From an uncultured Tropicimonas sp. (GTDB lineage Bacteria > Pseudomonadota > Alphaproteobacteria > Rhodobacterales > Rhodobacteraceae): DNA of 64,000 nt. The stretch is taken from contig CANMIP010000015.1 in assembly GCA_947497945.1 (NCBI GenBank), forward strand, positions 1 through 64,000, read 5' to 3'. Every line of letters starts with the position of its first letter. Position 1 is the stretch's first letter. Below are positions 47,045-56,557 of this stretch, in pieces. The notes under the pieces are model-generated. The model saw only the letters and a program-made list of their open reading frames with translations. It searched no databases and was not told the origin of the DNA. Made by a program: the position numbers and the translations under genes.

Positions 47045-47791
47045 TCAGAAGGCTTGCGCGGTGGCAATCGAGCGGCGGGCGAAGCGGGCATCGTCCGACG
47101 GGTTGTCATGTTCCATGACGCGGAAGCGGGCAGAGGAGGCGTCGACCGCGGCGATGACGGGCGCCCAGTCGATCGTGCCATGGCCGAGATCGGCCCAGCC
47201 GCCCTCGTCTTCGCAATCGCCTTCGGGCGCAACGTCCTTGAGGTGCACCGCGACCAGCCGGTCGGCATATTTTGTTGCCCAATCCGCCGGGGCGTGGCCG
47301 GCCCGGGCGACCCAGCCGAGATCCAGCTCCAGCCCGATCTCGTCACCTCCCGCGAGGAGCTGGTCGAGGGGCAGCTCACCGGAGGCCGTCGGGGCGAATT
47401 CGAAATCGTGATTGTGCCAGCCGAAGGCCAGCCCCGCGTCGCGGATCGGCTTGCCGGCTTCGGCGAGCTTGCGGCCGAAAGCGGCCCAGTCGGAGGGGCG
47501 CGCTTCGGGCGGCAGGAAGGGGACGATGATCGCCTCGACATCGAGGATCCGGGCGATCTCGATGGCCAGCGTGGGCGTCTCGGAAACCATGTCGAAACCG
47601 AAATGGCCTGTGGGCATCTTCAGGCCCGACGCGGCGAGCTCGGCTTCGAGCTTCGCGGCAGTCTCCACATCCGGGTAGAGGCCGCCATAGCCTTCGACCT
47701 GAGTATAGCCGAGGCCGGCGACCATGCGCAGGGTCTCCGGCAGCGGGCCGAAATTGCGGGAGGAGTAGAGCTGGTAGGAATAGTCACGCAT
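47045..47791 (-). CDS. Sugar phosphate isomerase/epimerase family protein
   Basis: The 248-residue TIM-barrel protein has an AP endonuclease 2-like fold. Metal-binding acidic and His residues are in IIVPFLPPEARP, LAFGWHNHDFEF, GLELDLGWVARAG and VHLKDVAPEG. Family members interconvert ketoses or keto-inositols. It lies between the beta-mannosidase and the oxidoreductase, 22 and 11 bases from them, so it should act on the products of mannoside breakdown. The exact reaction is not predictable. MRDYSYQLYSSRNFG is the start. Confidence 0.88.
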   Translation of the reverse strand: MRDYSYQLYSSRNFGPLPETLRMVAGLGYTQVEGYGGLYPDVETAAKLEAELAASGLKMPTGHFGFDMVSETPTLAIEIARILDVEAIIVPFLPPEARPSDWAAFGRKLAEAGKPIRDAGLAFGWHNHDFEFAPTASGELPLDQLLAGGDEIGLELDLGWVARAGHAPADWATKYADRLVAVHLKDVAPEGDCEDEGGWADLGHGTIDWAPVIAAVDASSARFRVMEHDNPSDDARFARRSIATAQAF

Positions 47792-47813
47792 TGTCGTGCC
47801 TTTCGGGTCGGGG

Positions 47814-50239
47814 TCAAGCGGGCAAACAGGTTGCCGAGTGGAGATCCCGGAGCGTCAGTCTGGTATTGGCGGCGGGGTCTTGGGGGGTGAAATGCACCAG
47901 GGCAGGGATGTCCGGGAGCAGCAGGAAGTTGTTATCGCTGAAACGGCCGGGCGTATCGGCTTCGAGTGCGACGAAGAAGGCGGGTTTTGGGGCAGTGAGC
48001 AGGATGGCGAGCCTGCCGTCCTTCTCCAGCACCTCCATCTCGATCTCCGGGGCCTGGAGGTCATAGGCCTTGTAGGGCTGGGGAGCGAAATGGTCGGTGC
48101 CTTCGCTGCCATCGGGCAGGCGCCAGGAGTAGACCAGCATCTCCCCCTCGCGCAGATCGGCGGTGCGGAAGAGTTCCTCGGCGCTCTGCGGGCCGATCGT
48201 TGCGGTCGCGGCTCCAATCCTCCGCCGGGTACCGTCCATGGTCATGGCGACGGCTTCAAGGGTGATTTCGACCGGGTCTGGCTCGTCGTTGACCGCGCGC
48301 AGCACGACCTCTTCGCCCTCGGGGACTGCGGAAACCAGGATTGGGGCGAAGAAGTTTCGCGCCGCGTGGTGCAGCAGCTTCCAGCCGCCGCCATGGTCGA
48401 GCGAGGACCAGGAACAGACCGGCCAGGTGTCGTTGAGTTGCCAGATCAGCGTGCCCATACAACGCGGCTTGAGGCTGCGCCAATGGGTGACGGCGGTGTG
48501 GATGGCCAGCGCCTGCTGGACCTGGCTCAGATAGACGAAGTTCTCGAAGCCTGCCGGGAAGCGGAAATAGCGGAACATGGTCTCCGCGATGCGCGCATTG
48601 CCGCCCTTGTTCTTCTGGTGGCTTTCGAAGACCGGGGCGGAGATGTTGAAGTCTTCCGGGTCGGCGAAACGGCGGATGACATCCATCGAGGGATAGGACT
48701 GGAAGCCGAACTCGGAGCAGAAGCGCGGGGCGACATCGCGGTAATGGTCGAAGTCGCGCCCCTCGTGCCAGACCGACCAGAAATGCATGTCCCCGGAGCT
48801 GTCATCATGCCAGGCATCGCCGAAGGAGAGCGGTCCCGGCGTGGGCGAGCTGGGCCACCAGATCGCCTGCGGATCGGTTTCCAGCAGGGCGGCTTCGAGG
48901 GCGCGGTTGAGGCGGTCGTAATTCACGAGGTAGCGGTCGCGGTCGCGGCGGCTCTCCTCGAACCACGTGAGCGCGCCGACCAGCTCGTTGTCGCCGCACC
49001 AGAGCGCGGTCGAGGCGTGGTGATGGAGCCGGGCCACCACGTCGCGGACCTCCGCTTCGACCTCGGCGGTGAAATCCGGCGTCGAGGGGTAGAGATTGCA
49101 GGCGAACATGAAATCCTGCCAAACCAAGAGGCCCATCTCGTCGCAGAGATCGTGAAACCAAGTCGGCTCGTAGCGCCCGCCGCCCCAGATGCGGATCATG
49201 TTCATGTTTGCCAGTACGGCGGATTGTAGAAGTTCCTCCACCTCGAGCGGGTCGATCCGGCCAGCAAGCGCATCGGCTGGGATCCAGTTCGCGCCCTTGC
49301 AGAAGATCGGTCGGCCATTGACCTTCAGGACGAAGGAGCGGCCGATCTCATCCGGCTCGCTCACCAGCTCGATATGGCGCAGCCCTATGCGGCGTTCCTC
49401 GGTCTGTGCACCGAGTTGAACGGAGAGGTCGTAGAGCGGTTGCAGGCCTTGTCCGGCCGGCCACCAGAGCTCGGGATTTGCCAGGTGAAACTCAGCGATT
49501 AGGACTGGATCTTCGATGCCCTGCGGAACCTCGACGCGTTTCTGCATGCCGCCGAAGGCAACGTTCAGGGCGGCATCACCCGCTGCGGCGCCGTCGAGAT
49601 GCGCCGCGATTGTGACGATCACGCCCTCTCCCGAATGGTCCTGCGAGATCGCGAGGCGTTCGATGCGCTGCGCCTCGGCTGGCTCCAGCTGGAGCGCGCC
49701 ATAGATGCCGGAGGCGGCCAGCGCGATGTTCCAGTCCCAACCGAAATCGCATTGCGGCTTGCGCAGCATGTTGCCGTTGCGGATGGGCGAGTTCTCGCCA
49801 TGGTCGGGGATCGGGAAGGGCTGAGCCGCGGCCCGTGCGTCGCATTCGCGGGTGACGGAATGGAGACGGATTTCCAGCCTGTTGGCCCCGATCTTGGCAG
49901 CATGGGAGATATCGGCGCGATAGGTCCGGTGGGCGTTCTGGGTCTCAAGGACGGGTGTGCCGTTGAGCGAGATCGAGGCAACGGTGTCGACCTCGCCGGC
50001 GACCAGAACCAAATCGGTGCGGTCCAGCTCGATCTCGCGGGTCAGGATCCAGTCTCGCTCGCAGATCCAGCGCAGGTCGTATTCATTGCGGCCCCAATAG
50101 GGATCGGGGATCAGCCCGGCTGCGTGCAGGCCGGAAATGATGTCGCCGGGCAGGGCGAGGGAAAACCGGTACTCGCCGTGTTCGTCGGTCGCGGTCCATT
50201 GGTCGGCAAGCGTGAGAGCGCCAGCGTGCTGGGAGTGGG

Positions 50240-50243
<4 letters not shown>
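47814..50243 (-). CDS. Beta-mannosidase (GH2)
   Basis: The 809-residue enzyme is a GH2-type beta-mannosidase. The N-terminal jelly-roll has [17 protein letters not shown] and later [11 protein letters not shown], both typical of beta-mannosidases. The catalytic barrel carries the acid/base Glu420 in [11 protein letters not shown] and the nucleophile Glu511 in [12 protein letters not shown], with [12 protein letters not shown] before them. It removes terminal mannose from beta-mannosides. No signal peptide, so it acts in the cytoplasm after ABC uptake. It overlaps the ATPase gene by four bases. Length is normal. Confidence 0.92.
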
Positions 50244-51310
<1,067 letters not shown>

Positions 51311-51314
51311 GTGC

Positions 51315-52232
51315 TTATCCCTTCACGGCGCCGGCGGCGATGCCGCGAACGAAGAGTTTGCCGGAGACGAAATAGATGGTGAGCGGGACGAGGCCCGTGA
51401 GCAGGGTCGCGGCCATGTTGACGTTGTATTCCTTCACGCCCTGCACCGAGTTGACGATATTGTTGAGCTGGACCGTCATCGGGTAGATCTCCGGCTTGGT
51501 GTAGATCACGCCGAAGAGGAAATCGTTCCAGATCCCGGTGACTTGCAGGATCATCGCCACGACGAGGATCGGCAGCGCCATCGGCAGCATGATGCGGAAA
51601 TAGATGCCCCAGAAGCCGGCCCCGTCGACGCGGGCGGCCTTGAAGAGCTCGTCCGGCACGGAGGTGAAATAGTTGCGGAAGAGGAGCGTCAGCAGCGGCA
51701 TGCCGAAGATGGTATGGACGAGGACGAGGCCCCAGAGCGAGCCGTAAAGGCCCAGTTCCCGCAGCAGGATGACGATGGGGTAGATCATCACCTGGTAGGG
51801 GATGAAGACGCCGATCATCAGGATGGTGAAGAAGACCTCGGAGCCGGGGAAGCGCCATTTCGACAGCGCGTAGCCATTCACGGAGGCGACCGCGATGGAG
51901 AGGATCACCGAGGGGATGAGGATCTGGACGGAGTTCCAGAAGCCGCGGGAGAGCCCGTCGCAATTGATGCCGGTGCAGGCCTCGGACCAGGCCTTGACCC
52001 AGGGTTCGAAGGTGATCTCGACCGGGGGCGCGAAGATATTGCCCATGCGGATCTCGGGCATGCCCTTGAGCGAGGTGACGACCATCACGTAGAGCGGCAG
52101 CGCGTAATAGGCGGCCATGACGATGAGTGTGCCGTAGAGCATGATGTTGCGGCCCGAGAGGCGGCGGGTCGGCTTCGGTCCGCGGGGGCCCTCGAGGAGG
52201 CGCGAAGCGGGGGTGAGGCGGGTGTCAGTCAT
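51315..52232 (-). CDS. ABC sugar permease (MalG-like)
   Basis: The 305-residue membrane protein has six helices and the ABC permease loop motif around [20 protein letters not shown], which contacts the ATPase. The N-terminal basic stretch precedes the first helix ([20 protein letters not shown]). It pairs with the MalF-like permease, whose stop overlaps its start by 8 bases, to form the translocation pore for the mannoside. Length is normal for CUT1 inner-membrane subunits. A large extracellular loop with [11 protein letters not shown] is present. Confidence 0.93.
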   Translation of the reverse strand: MTDTRLTPASRLLEGPRGPKPTRRLSGRNIMLYGTLIVMAAYYALPLYVMVVTSLKGMPEIRMGNIFAPPVEITFEPWVKAWSEACTGINCDGLSRGFWNSVQILIPSVILSIAVASVNGYALSKWRFPGSEVFFTILMIGVFIPYQVMIYPIVILLRELGLYGSLWGLVLVHTIFGMPLLTLLFRNYFTSVPDELFKAARVDGAGFWGIYFRIMLPMALPILVVAMILQVTGIWNDFLFGVIYTKPEIYPMTVQLNNIVNSVQGVKEYNVNMAATLLTGLVPLTIYFVSGKLFVRGIAAGAVKG

Positions 52233-53148
52233 GCTTCTTGCCTCCGAATTCGAGATAGGCCCAGGGGATGAGGATGATCGCCACGGCGAGCAGCATCATG
52301 GTCGAGGCGGCGAAGCCCTGTCCGAGATTCTGGCTCGAGAACATGCGGTCATAGACGTATTTGGCGGGCACTTCCGAGGCGATGCCGGGCCCGCCGGCGG
52401 TCATGGCGACGACGAGGTCGTAGAGCTTGATGATGCCGGAGGTGATGACGACAAGCGCGGTGATGAAGACCGGGCGCATCATCGGGATGATGACGCGGAT
52501 ATAGGTCTTCCAGACCGGGATGCCGTCGACGCGGGCGGCCTTCCAGACATCCTCGTCGATGCCGCGCAACCCGGCGAGCATGATGACCATGACAAAGCCC
52601 GTGCCCTGCCAGAGCCCGGCGATGAGCAGCCCGTAGAGGACGATGGAGGCGTTGTAGAGCGGGTCGAACTCGAAGCCGGTGAAGCCCATGGAGCGGACGA
52701 CATGCTGGATGCCGAGATCGGGGTTGAGGATCCATTGCCAGACCAGGCCGGTGACGATGAAGCTGAGCGCGAAAGGGTAGAGGAAGATGGTGCGGAAAGC
52801 GGCCTCGAAACGGATCTTGCGGTCGAGCAGGGCGGCGAGGGTAAAGCCGATCACCAGGGTGAAGCAGAGCGAGAAGATGCCGTATAGCGCGAGATTCTCG
52901 ATGGAGATCAGCCAGCGACGGGTGTTCCAGAGCTTCTCGTACTGGTCGAAGCCGACCCAGTTGAGCTTGGGCAGCAGCTTCGAGCCGGTGAAGGAATGGA
53001 CGATGGTCCAGCCGGTGCAGCCGATGAAGACCACGAGCGCGGTCAGCACCATCGGCAGGGCGGCAAGCTTCGACGTCAGGTTGCGGAAAAGCGGATTGGG
53101 CGGACGGCTCCCATCCACCCTCCGGGGGGCGGCGTTGCTGTCGGGCAT
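52225..53148 (-). CDS. ABC sugar permease (MalF-like)
   Basis: The 307-residue protein has six membrane helices and the cytoplasmic loop DVWKAARVDGIPVWKTYIRV (EAA motif) that docks on the ATPase. ALPMVLTALVVFIGCTGW and the LALYGIFSLCFTLVIGFTLA pair show the helices. It is shorter than enterobacterial MalF and lacks its large periplasmic domain, as usual for CUT1 systems in this group. It lies 84 bases after the binding-protein gene. It forms the pore with the MalG-like protein. Confidence 0.93.
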   Translation of the reverse strand: MPDSNAAPRRVDGSRPPNPLFRNLTSKLAALPMVLTALVVFIGCTGWTIVHSFTGSKLLPKLNWVGFDQYEKLWNTRRWLISIENLALYGIFSLCFTLVIGFTLAALLDRKIRFEAAFRTIFLYPFALSFIVTGLVWQWILNPDLGIQHVVRSMGFTGFEFDPLYNASIVLYGLLIAGLWQGTGFVMVIMLAGLRGIDEDVWKAARVDGIPVWKTYIRVIIPMMRPVFITALVVITSGIIKLYDLVVAMTAGGPGIASEVPAKYVYDRMFSSQNLGQGFAASTMMLLAVAIILIPWAYLEFGGKKHD

Positions 53149-53232
53149 GGGCGATGAACCTCCGGCCGCGCGGGGCCATTGGGCGTGTCGGGATGGGCCC
53201 GGCGCGTGGCCGGGCCCGGGGCTTCCAGGCGA

Positions 53233-54465
53233 TCACTCGGCGCGCGAGATGATCTCCGCATAGGCTTTCTGGGCCTCTTCGGGGCTGTAGGACGGGTCCG
53301 ACCAGAACTCGGTCAGCAGGTCTTCCAGCTCGTCGAGGATATCGCGCGACAGCGCCATGTCGCCGGACGGCACGGTGCCGCCATCGGCGAGGATCTTGAG
53401 ACCCTTCTTCATGCAGTCATTGGCCGCCGAAAGGTCCACGTCGCCGCGCACCGGCAGCGAGCCCTTCTTGAGGTTGAAGGCGACCTGCGCCTCCTTGGAC
53501 ATCAGGATCGAGGCCAGTTCCTTCTGCGCGGCGGTGACTTCGGGATCGTCATTGACCGGAAAGTAGAAGGCGTCGCCGCCAGTGTCGATCACCTCGTTGG
53601 CGCCGAGCCCCGGCAGGCAGGTGTAATCCTCGCCCGCGACCTGTCCGGCCACCGCGAACTCGCCCTGCGCCCAGTCGCCCATGATCTGCGCGCCGGCCTG
53701 GCCGGTGATCACGAGATTGGTGGCGAGGTTCCAGTCCTGCACCTTGCTGTCCTTGGAGAACTCGCGCGCCATCGCCGCGGCCTCGAAGACCTTGGTGTAT
53801 TCCGGCCCCATCACCGTCTCTTCGTTCTTGTTGACGAAGACATCGGTCCAGGCGTCGATGCCGGCAATGGCGATCGACATCACGCCGAAGGCGCCGTTGG
53901 ACTGCCAGGCCTGCTGGCCCATGGCGAGCGGGATCTTCCCGGCCTCGGCCAGTTGCGGCGCGGAGGCAGCGAACTCGTCCCAGTTCTGCGGCACGTCGAG
54001 CCCGGCATCCGCATAGGCCTTGTGGCTCAGCCACATCCACTGCCAGGAGTGGATATTGATCGGCGCGCAGTAGATCTTGCCATCGAGCGTGCAGGCATCG
54101 AGCAGCGAGGGCGGGTTGACCACGTCCTTCCAGCCTTCGGCCTCGGCGATCTCGGTGAGATCCATCATCAGGCCTTCCTCGACCAGCTCCTCGGCCTGGC
54201 GGCCGTGGTTGAGCTGGGTTGCCGCCATCGGGTCGCCGCCGAGAATGCGGCTGACGATGATCGGCCGCGCCGTGCTGCCGGATCCGGCGATCGCGCCGTC
54301 GATCCATGTATGGTCCGTGCCCTCGTTAAAGGCCTTGGCGAACTCGGCCACGGCGGCCGCCTCTCCCCCGGAGGTCCACCAATGCGTCACTTCAAGATCA
54401 GTCGCAAAGGCAGCAGAGGCGCTTGTCAGCGCGGTCGCAGCCAGAAGTCCGGTGATCGTTCTCAC
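53233..54465 (-). CDS. ABC sugar-binding protein
   Basis: The 410-residue extracytoplasmic binding protein belongs to family 1 of solute-binding proteins. The signal peptide (TITGLLAATALTSASAAFA) is cleaved before TDLEVTHWWTSGGE, the typical mature start. It delivers oligosaccharides to the two permeases. The start is a GTG at 54465 with GGGAGG about eight bases upstream; the next upstream codons lack a site and cross the operator region. First gene of the beta-mannoside operon, divergent from lacI. Confidence 0.93.
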   Translation of the reverse strand: MRTITGLLAATALTSASAAFATDLEVTHWWTSGGEAAAVAEFAKAFNEGTDHTWIDGAIAGSGSTARPIIVSRILGGDPMAATQLNHGRQAEELVEEGLMMDLTEIAEAEGWKDVVNPPSLLDACTLDGKIYCAPINIHSWQWMWLSHKAYADAGLDVPQNWDEFAASAPQLAEAGKIPLAMGQQAWQSNGAFGVMSIAIAGIDAWTDVFVNKNEETVMGPEYTKVFEAAAMAREFSKDSKVQDWNLATNLVITGQAGAQIMGDWAQGEFAVAGQVAGEDYTCLPGLGANEVIDTGGDAFYFPVNDDPEVTAAQKELASILMSKEAQVAFNLKKGSLPVRGDVDLSAANDCMKKGLKILADGGTVPSGDMALSRDILDELEDLLTEFWSDPSYSPEEAQKAYAEIISRAE

Positions 54466-54482
54466 GTCTTTTCCTCCCAGAA

Positions 54483-54518
54483 CTAAAACGTTGTAGGACG
54501 AACCTAAAACGATGTAGG
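54483..54518 (-). promoter_or_regulatory. Tandem candidate LacI-family operators
   Basis: Read on the minus strand, CCTACATCGTTTTAGG (54503-54518) and CCTACAACGTTTTAG (54483-54497) are direct repeats whose starts lie 21 bases apart, two helical turns. Each has an inverted CCTA/TAGG edge. They sit directly before the binding-protein start, where a repressor would block the operon. A third partial match (CCTCGTTTTA, minus strand) lies at 54625-54634 just before the LacI gene start. Confidence 0.6.
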
Positions 54519-54643
54519 ATTTCAAATCAAGGGAGGAAATCGCCGGTGTTGACCACGAATCGCATTTTGCTCTGGTGGCGCGCGATGGTGGGTGCTAGCG
54601 CCCTGAGACCCGTTTCTATCGCTGTAAAACGAGGCTGTTACCG

Positions 54644-55648
54644 GTGACCCCCAAGCGCCCGACCCTGAAGACGATCTCCGAGATGAGCGGCTTTGCCGTG
54701 CCAACGGTATCGCGCGCGCTCAAGGATGCCCCCGATATCGGCGAGGCGACAAAGGTCAAGGTGCGCCGGATCGCGGCCGAACTCGGCTATGTGCCGAATC
54801 GGGCCGGAGTGCGCCTCAGAACCGGCAAGACGAACGTGATCTCGCTGGTGCTGAGCAACGAGTTCGACGGGATCAACGACCTGTCGGGGCGGATCATCAC
54901 CTCCGTGGCGCAGGGGCTGCGCGGCACGCCCTATCACCTGATCGTCACGCCCTATCGCGAGGGCGAGGACCGGATGGACCCGATCCGTTATCTCGTCGAA
55001 ACCCGCTCGGCCGACGCCGTGCTGATGGCGCAGATCGAACAGGACGACCCCCGGGTGAACTACCTGCTCGAGCGAGGCTTTCCCTTTGCGACGCTCGGCC
55101 GGTCGGAGCGTTGCTCGGAATACCCCTATATCGACTTCGACAACGAGGCTTTCGGCAAGCTGGCCATGCGGCGCCTGGGCGGTTTCGGCCGCCGGAACAT
55201 CCTGCTGATCGCCCCTCCCCTCGCCCAGAGCTACAGCCAGCACATGATTGCCGGCACCCGCGCGGTGGAGGCGGAGACCGGCGCCCGGGTCGAGATCCTG
55301 CAGAGTGCGACGAGCCATGACGAACGCGCACGGCTCGAAGCGGCACTGGTGGAGCGGATGGCGCAGGCGGCGCCTGTCGACGGGATCATCGCCCCCTCGA
55401 CCACGGCCGCCATCGCGGCGGTCGTTGCGCTGGAGGGGGCCGGTCGGACCCTTGGCAAGGATATCGACCTCTATGCCAAGGAGCCCTCGCCTTTCCTGCG
55501 CATCCTGCGCGCGCCGATCATGGCGGTGCATGAAGAGCCGATGATCGCGGGGCGTTTCCTCGCCAAGGCCGCGATCCGGGCCATCGAGCGCCCCGACCTG
55601 CCACCGATGCAGGCGGTCGAATGCGCGCGCGAGCCGGTCGCTCCCTGA
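54644..55648 (+). CDS. LacI-family transcriptional regulator
   Basis: The 334-residue repressor has the N-terminal LacI helix-turn-helix (RPTLKTISEMSGFAVPTVSR then AELGYVPNRAGVRLRTGKTN) and a periplasmic-binding-like sugar-sensing domain (SLVLSNEFDGINDLSGRIIT). The GTG start follows a partial operator-like site. It faces the beta-mannoside operon and probably represses it until a mannoside or its product binds. The gene orientation and the repeated sites between the two starts support autoregulation. Family is certain. Confidence 0.93.
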   Translation: MTPKRPTLKTISEMSGFAVPTVSRALKDAPDIGEATKVKVRRIAAELGYVPNRAGVRLRTGKTNVISLVLSNEFDGINDLSGRIITSVAQGLRGTPYHLIVTPYREGEDRMDPIRYLVETRSADAVLMAQIEQDDPRVNYLLERGFPFATLGRSERCSEYPYIDFDNEAFGKLAMRRLGGFGRRNILLIAPPLAQSYSQHMIAGTRAVEAETGARVEILQSATSHDERARLEAALVERMAQAAPVDGIIAPSTTAAIAAVVALEGAGRTLGKDIDLYAKEPSPFLRILRAPIMAVHEEPMIAGRFLAKAAIRAIERPDLPPMQAVECAREPVAP

Positions 55649-55810
55649 GACCGCCGCCCCCCGCCGACCCGGCTGACCCCGCCGACGACGTTCGGGCAGC
55701 GCGGTCAGAAATCCGTCCCAATCTTGGCCTGTTCCCGGTCACAAACCGGCCTCGTTTCCGGATTAATCTCTTCTTGAGAAATCGAGGCAGAGACTGAAAG
55801 CGAGACCACG

Positions 55811-56338
55811 ATGGAAGGGACCGGGAAGACCGAAGGAACGTCGAATGGACGAGTAGCGGCCATCGCCTGTTTCGGGCTTGCGCTCGCCTGTGTCGCGGTG
55901 CGTCCCATGATCGCGGCGCGGTGGCCCGAGCTTGCATTGGTGCCATTCGCAGCGGCAGGCGGGGTCGCCATTGTCGGGATCGCGCTGCTGCTGCGCGGGC
56001 TGTTCGCGAGCCGCGCAAAGCCTGCCCCCGATACACCCGACGAGACCGTCCAGATTGCCCCCTATGCGCCCGAAATGTCGGACGGCTCCGACGGCGTCGA
56101 AGCAGTTCGGGTCGCCCTGACGCCCGTGGCCGAGGCAGGTAGCCCGACGCGCGGCACAGCGCCGCTCTTCGTGGTCGGCGAGGAGACGCCCGCGCCCCAG
56201 GCACGCACGATGTCGCGCCAACGGGTCGCCAAGCAACGGCTCGGTTCTGAATGGTCGAGCGACCTGCAATTGTCGCGCCGCGCTCAAGCCCGGCTGGAAG
56301 CCGATCCCTTCGTGCAGCGTCTTTCACGCCTGGGCTGA
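55811..56338 (+). CDS. Hypothetical two-helix membrane protein
   Basis: The 175-residue product has two hydrophobic segments, about 15-34 (VAAIACFGLALACVAVRPMI) and 40-66 (LALVPFAAAGGVAIVGIALL). A hydrophilic cytoplasmic or periplasmic domain follows, rich in Pro, Ala and Glu, then a basic end with RQRVAKQRLGSEW and LSRRAQARLEADPFVQRL. The family is not recognised. It stands between the LacI gene and the tRNA. The start has a GAGACCACG stretch upstream but no strong ribosome site. Confidence 0.55.
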   Translation: MEGTGKTEGTSNGRVAAIACFGLALACVAVRPMIAARWPELALVPFAAAGGVAIVGIALLLRGLFASRAKPAPDTPDETVQIAPYAPEMSDGSDGVEAVRVALTPVAEAGSPTRGTAPLFVVGEETPAPQARTMSRQRVAKQRLGSEWSSDLQLSRRAQARLEADPFVQRLSRLG

Positions 56339-56432
56339 CAGCCCGTCAGGTTCGCCCCCCGGCAAGAGGCCCTTGCGGGCGGTTCGTGCCAGCGCGGATG
56401 TCTCGCGCTTCTTCTATCAAATCCGGAGATCC

Positions 56433-56506
56433 TGGAGCGGGTGAAGGGAATCGAACCCTCGTCTTAAGCTTGGGAAGCTCCTGCTCTACCATTGAGCTAC
56501 ACCCGC
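56433..56506 (-). tRNA. tRNA-Gly (anticodon CCC)
   Basis: On the minus strand the acceptor stem GCGGGTG pairs with CACCCGC. The D-arm is GCTC-AATGGTA-GAGC, the anticodon loop TTCCCAA gives anticodon CCC, and the T-arm contains GGTTCGATTCC. The CCA end is encoded (56433-56435). The 74-base length includes CCA. It reads GGG codons. Confidence 0.95.
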
Positions 56507-56557
56507 TGGAGGGCAAACGAATACGAGGCCGGGGCGCAGGCGTCAAGAGGCGTTGGC

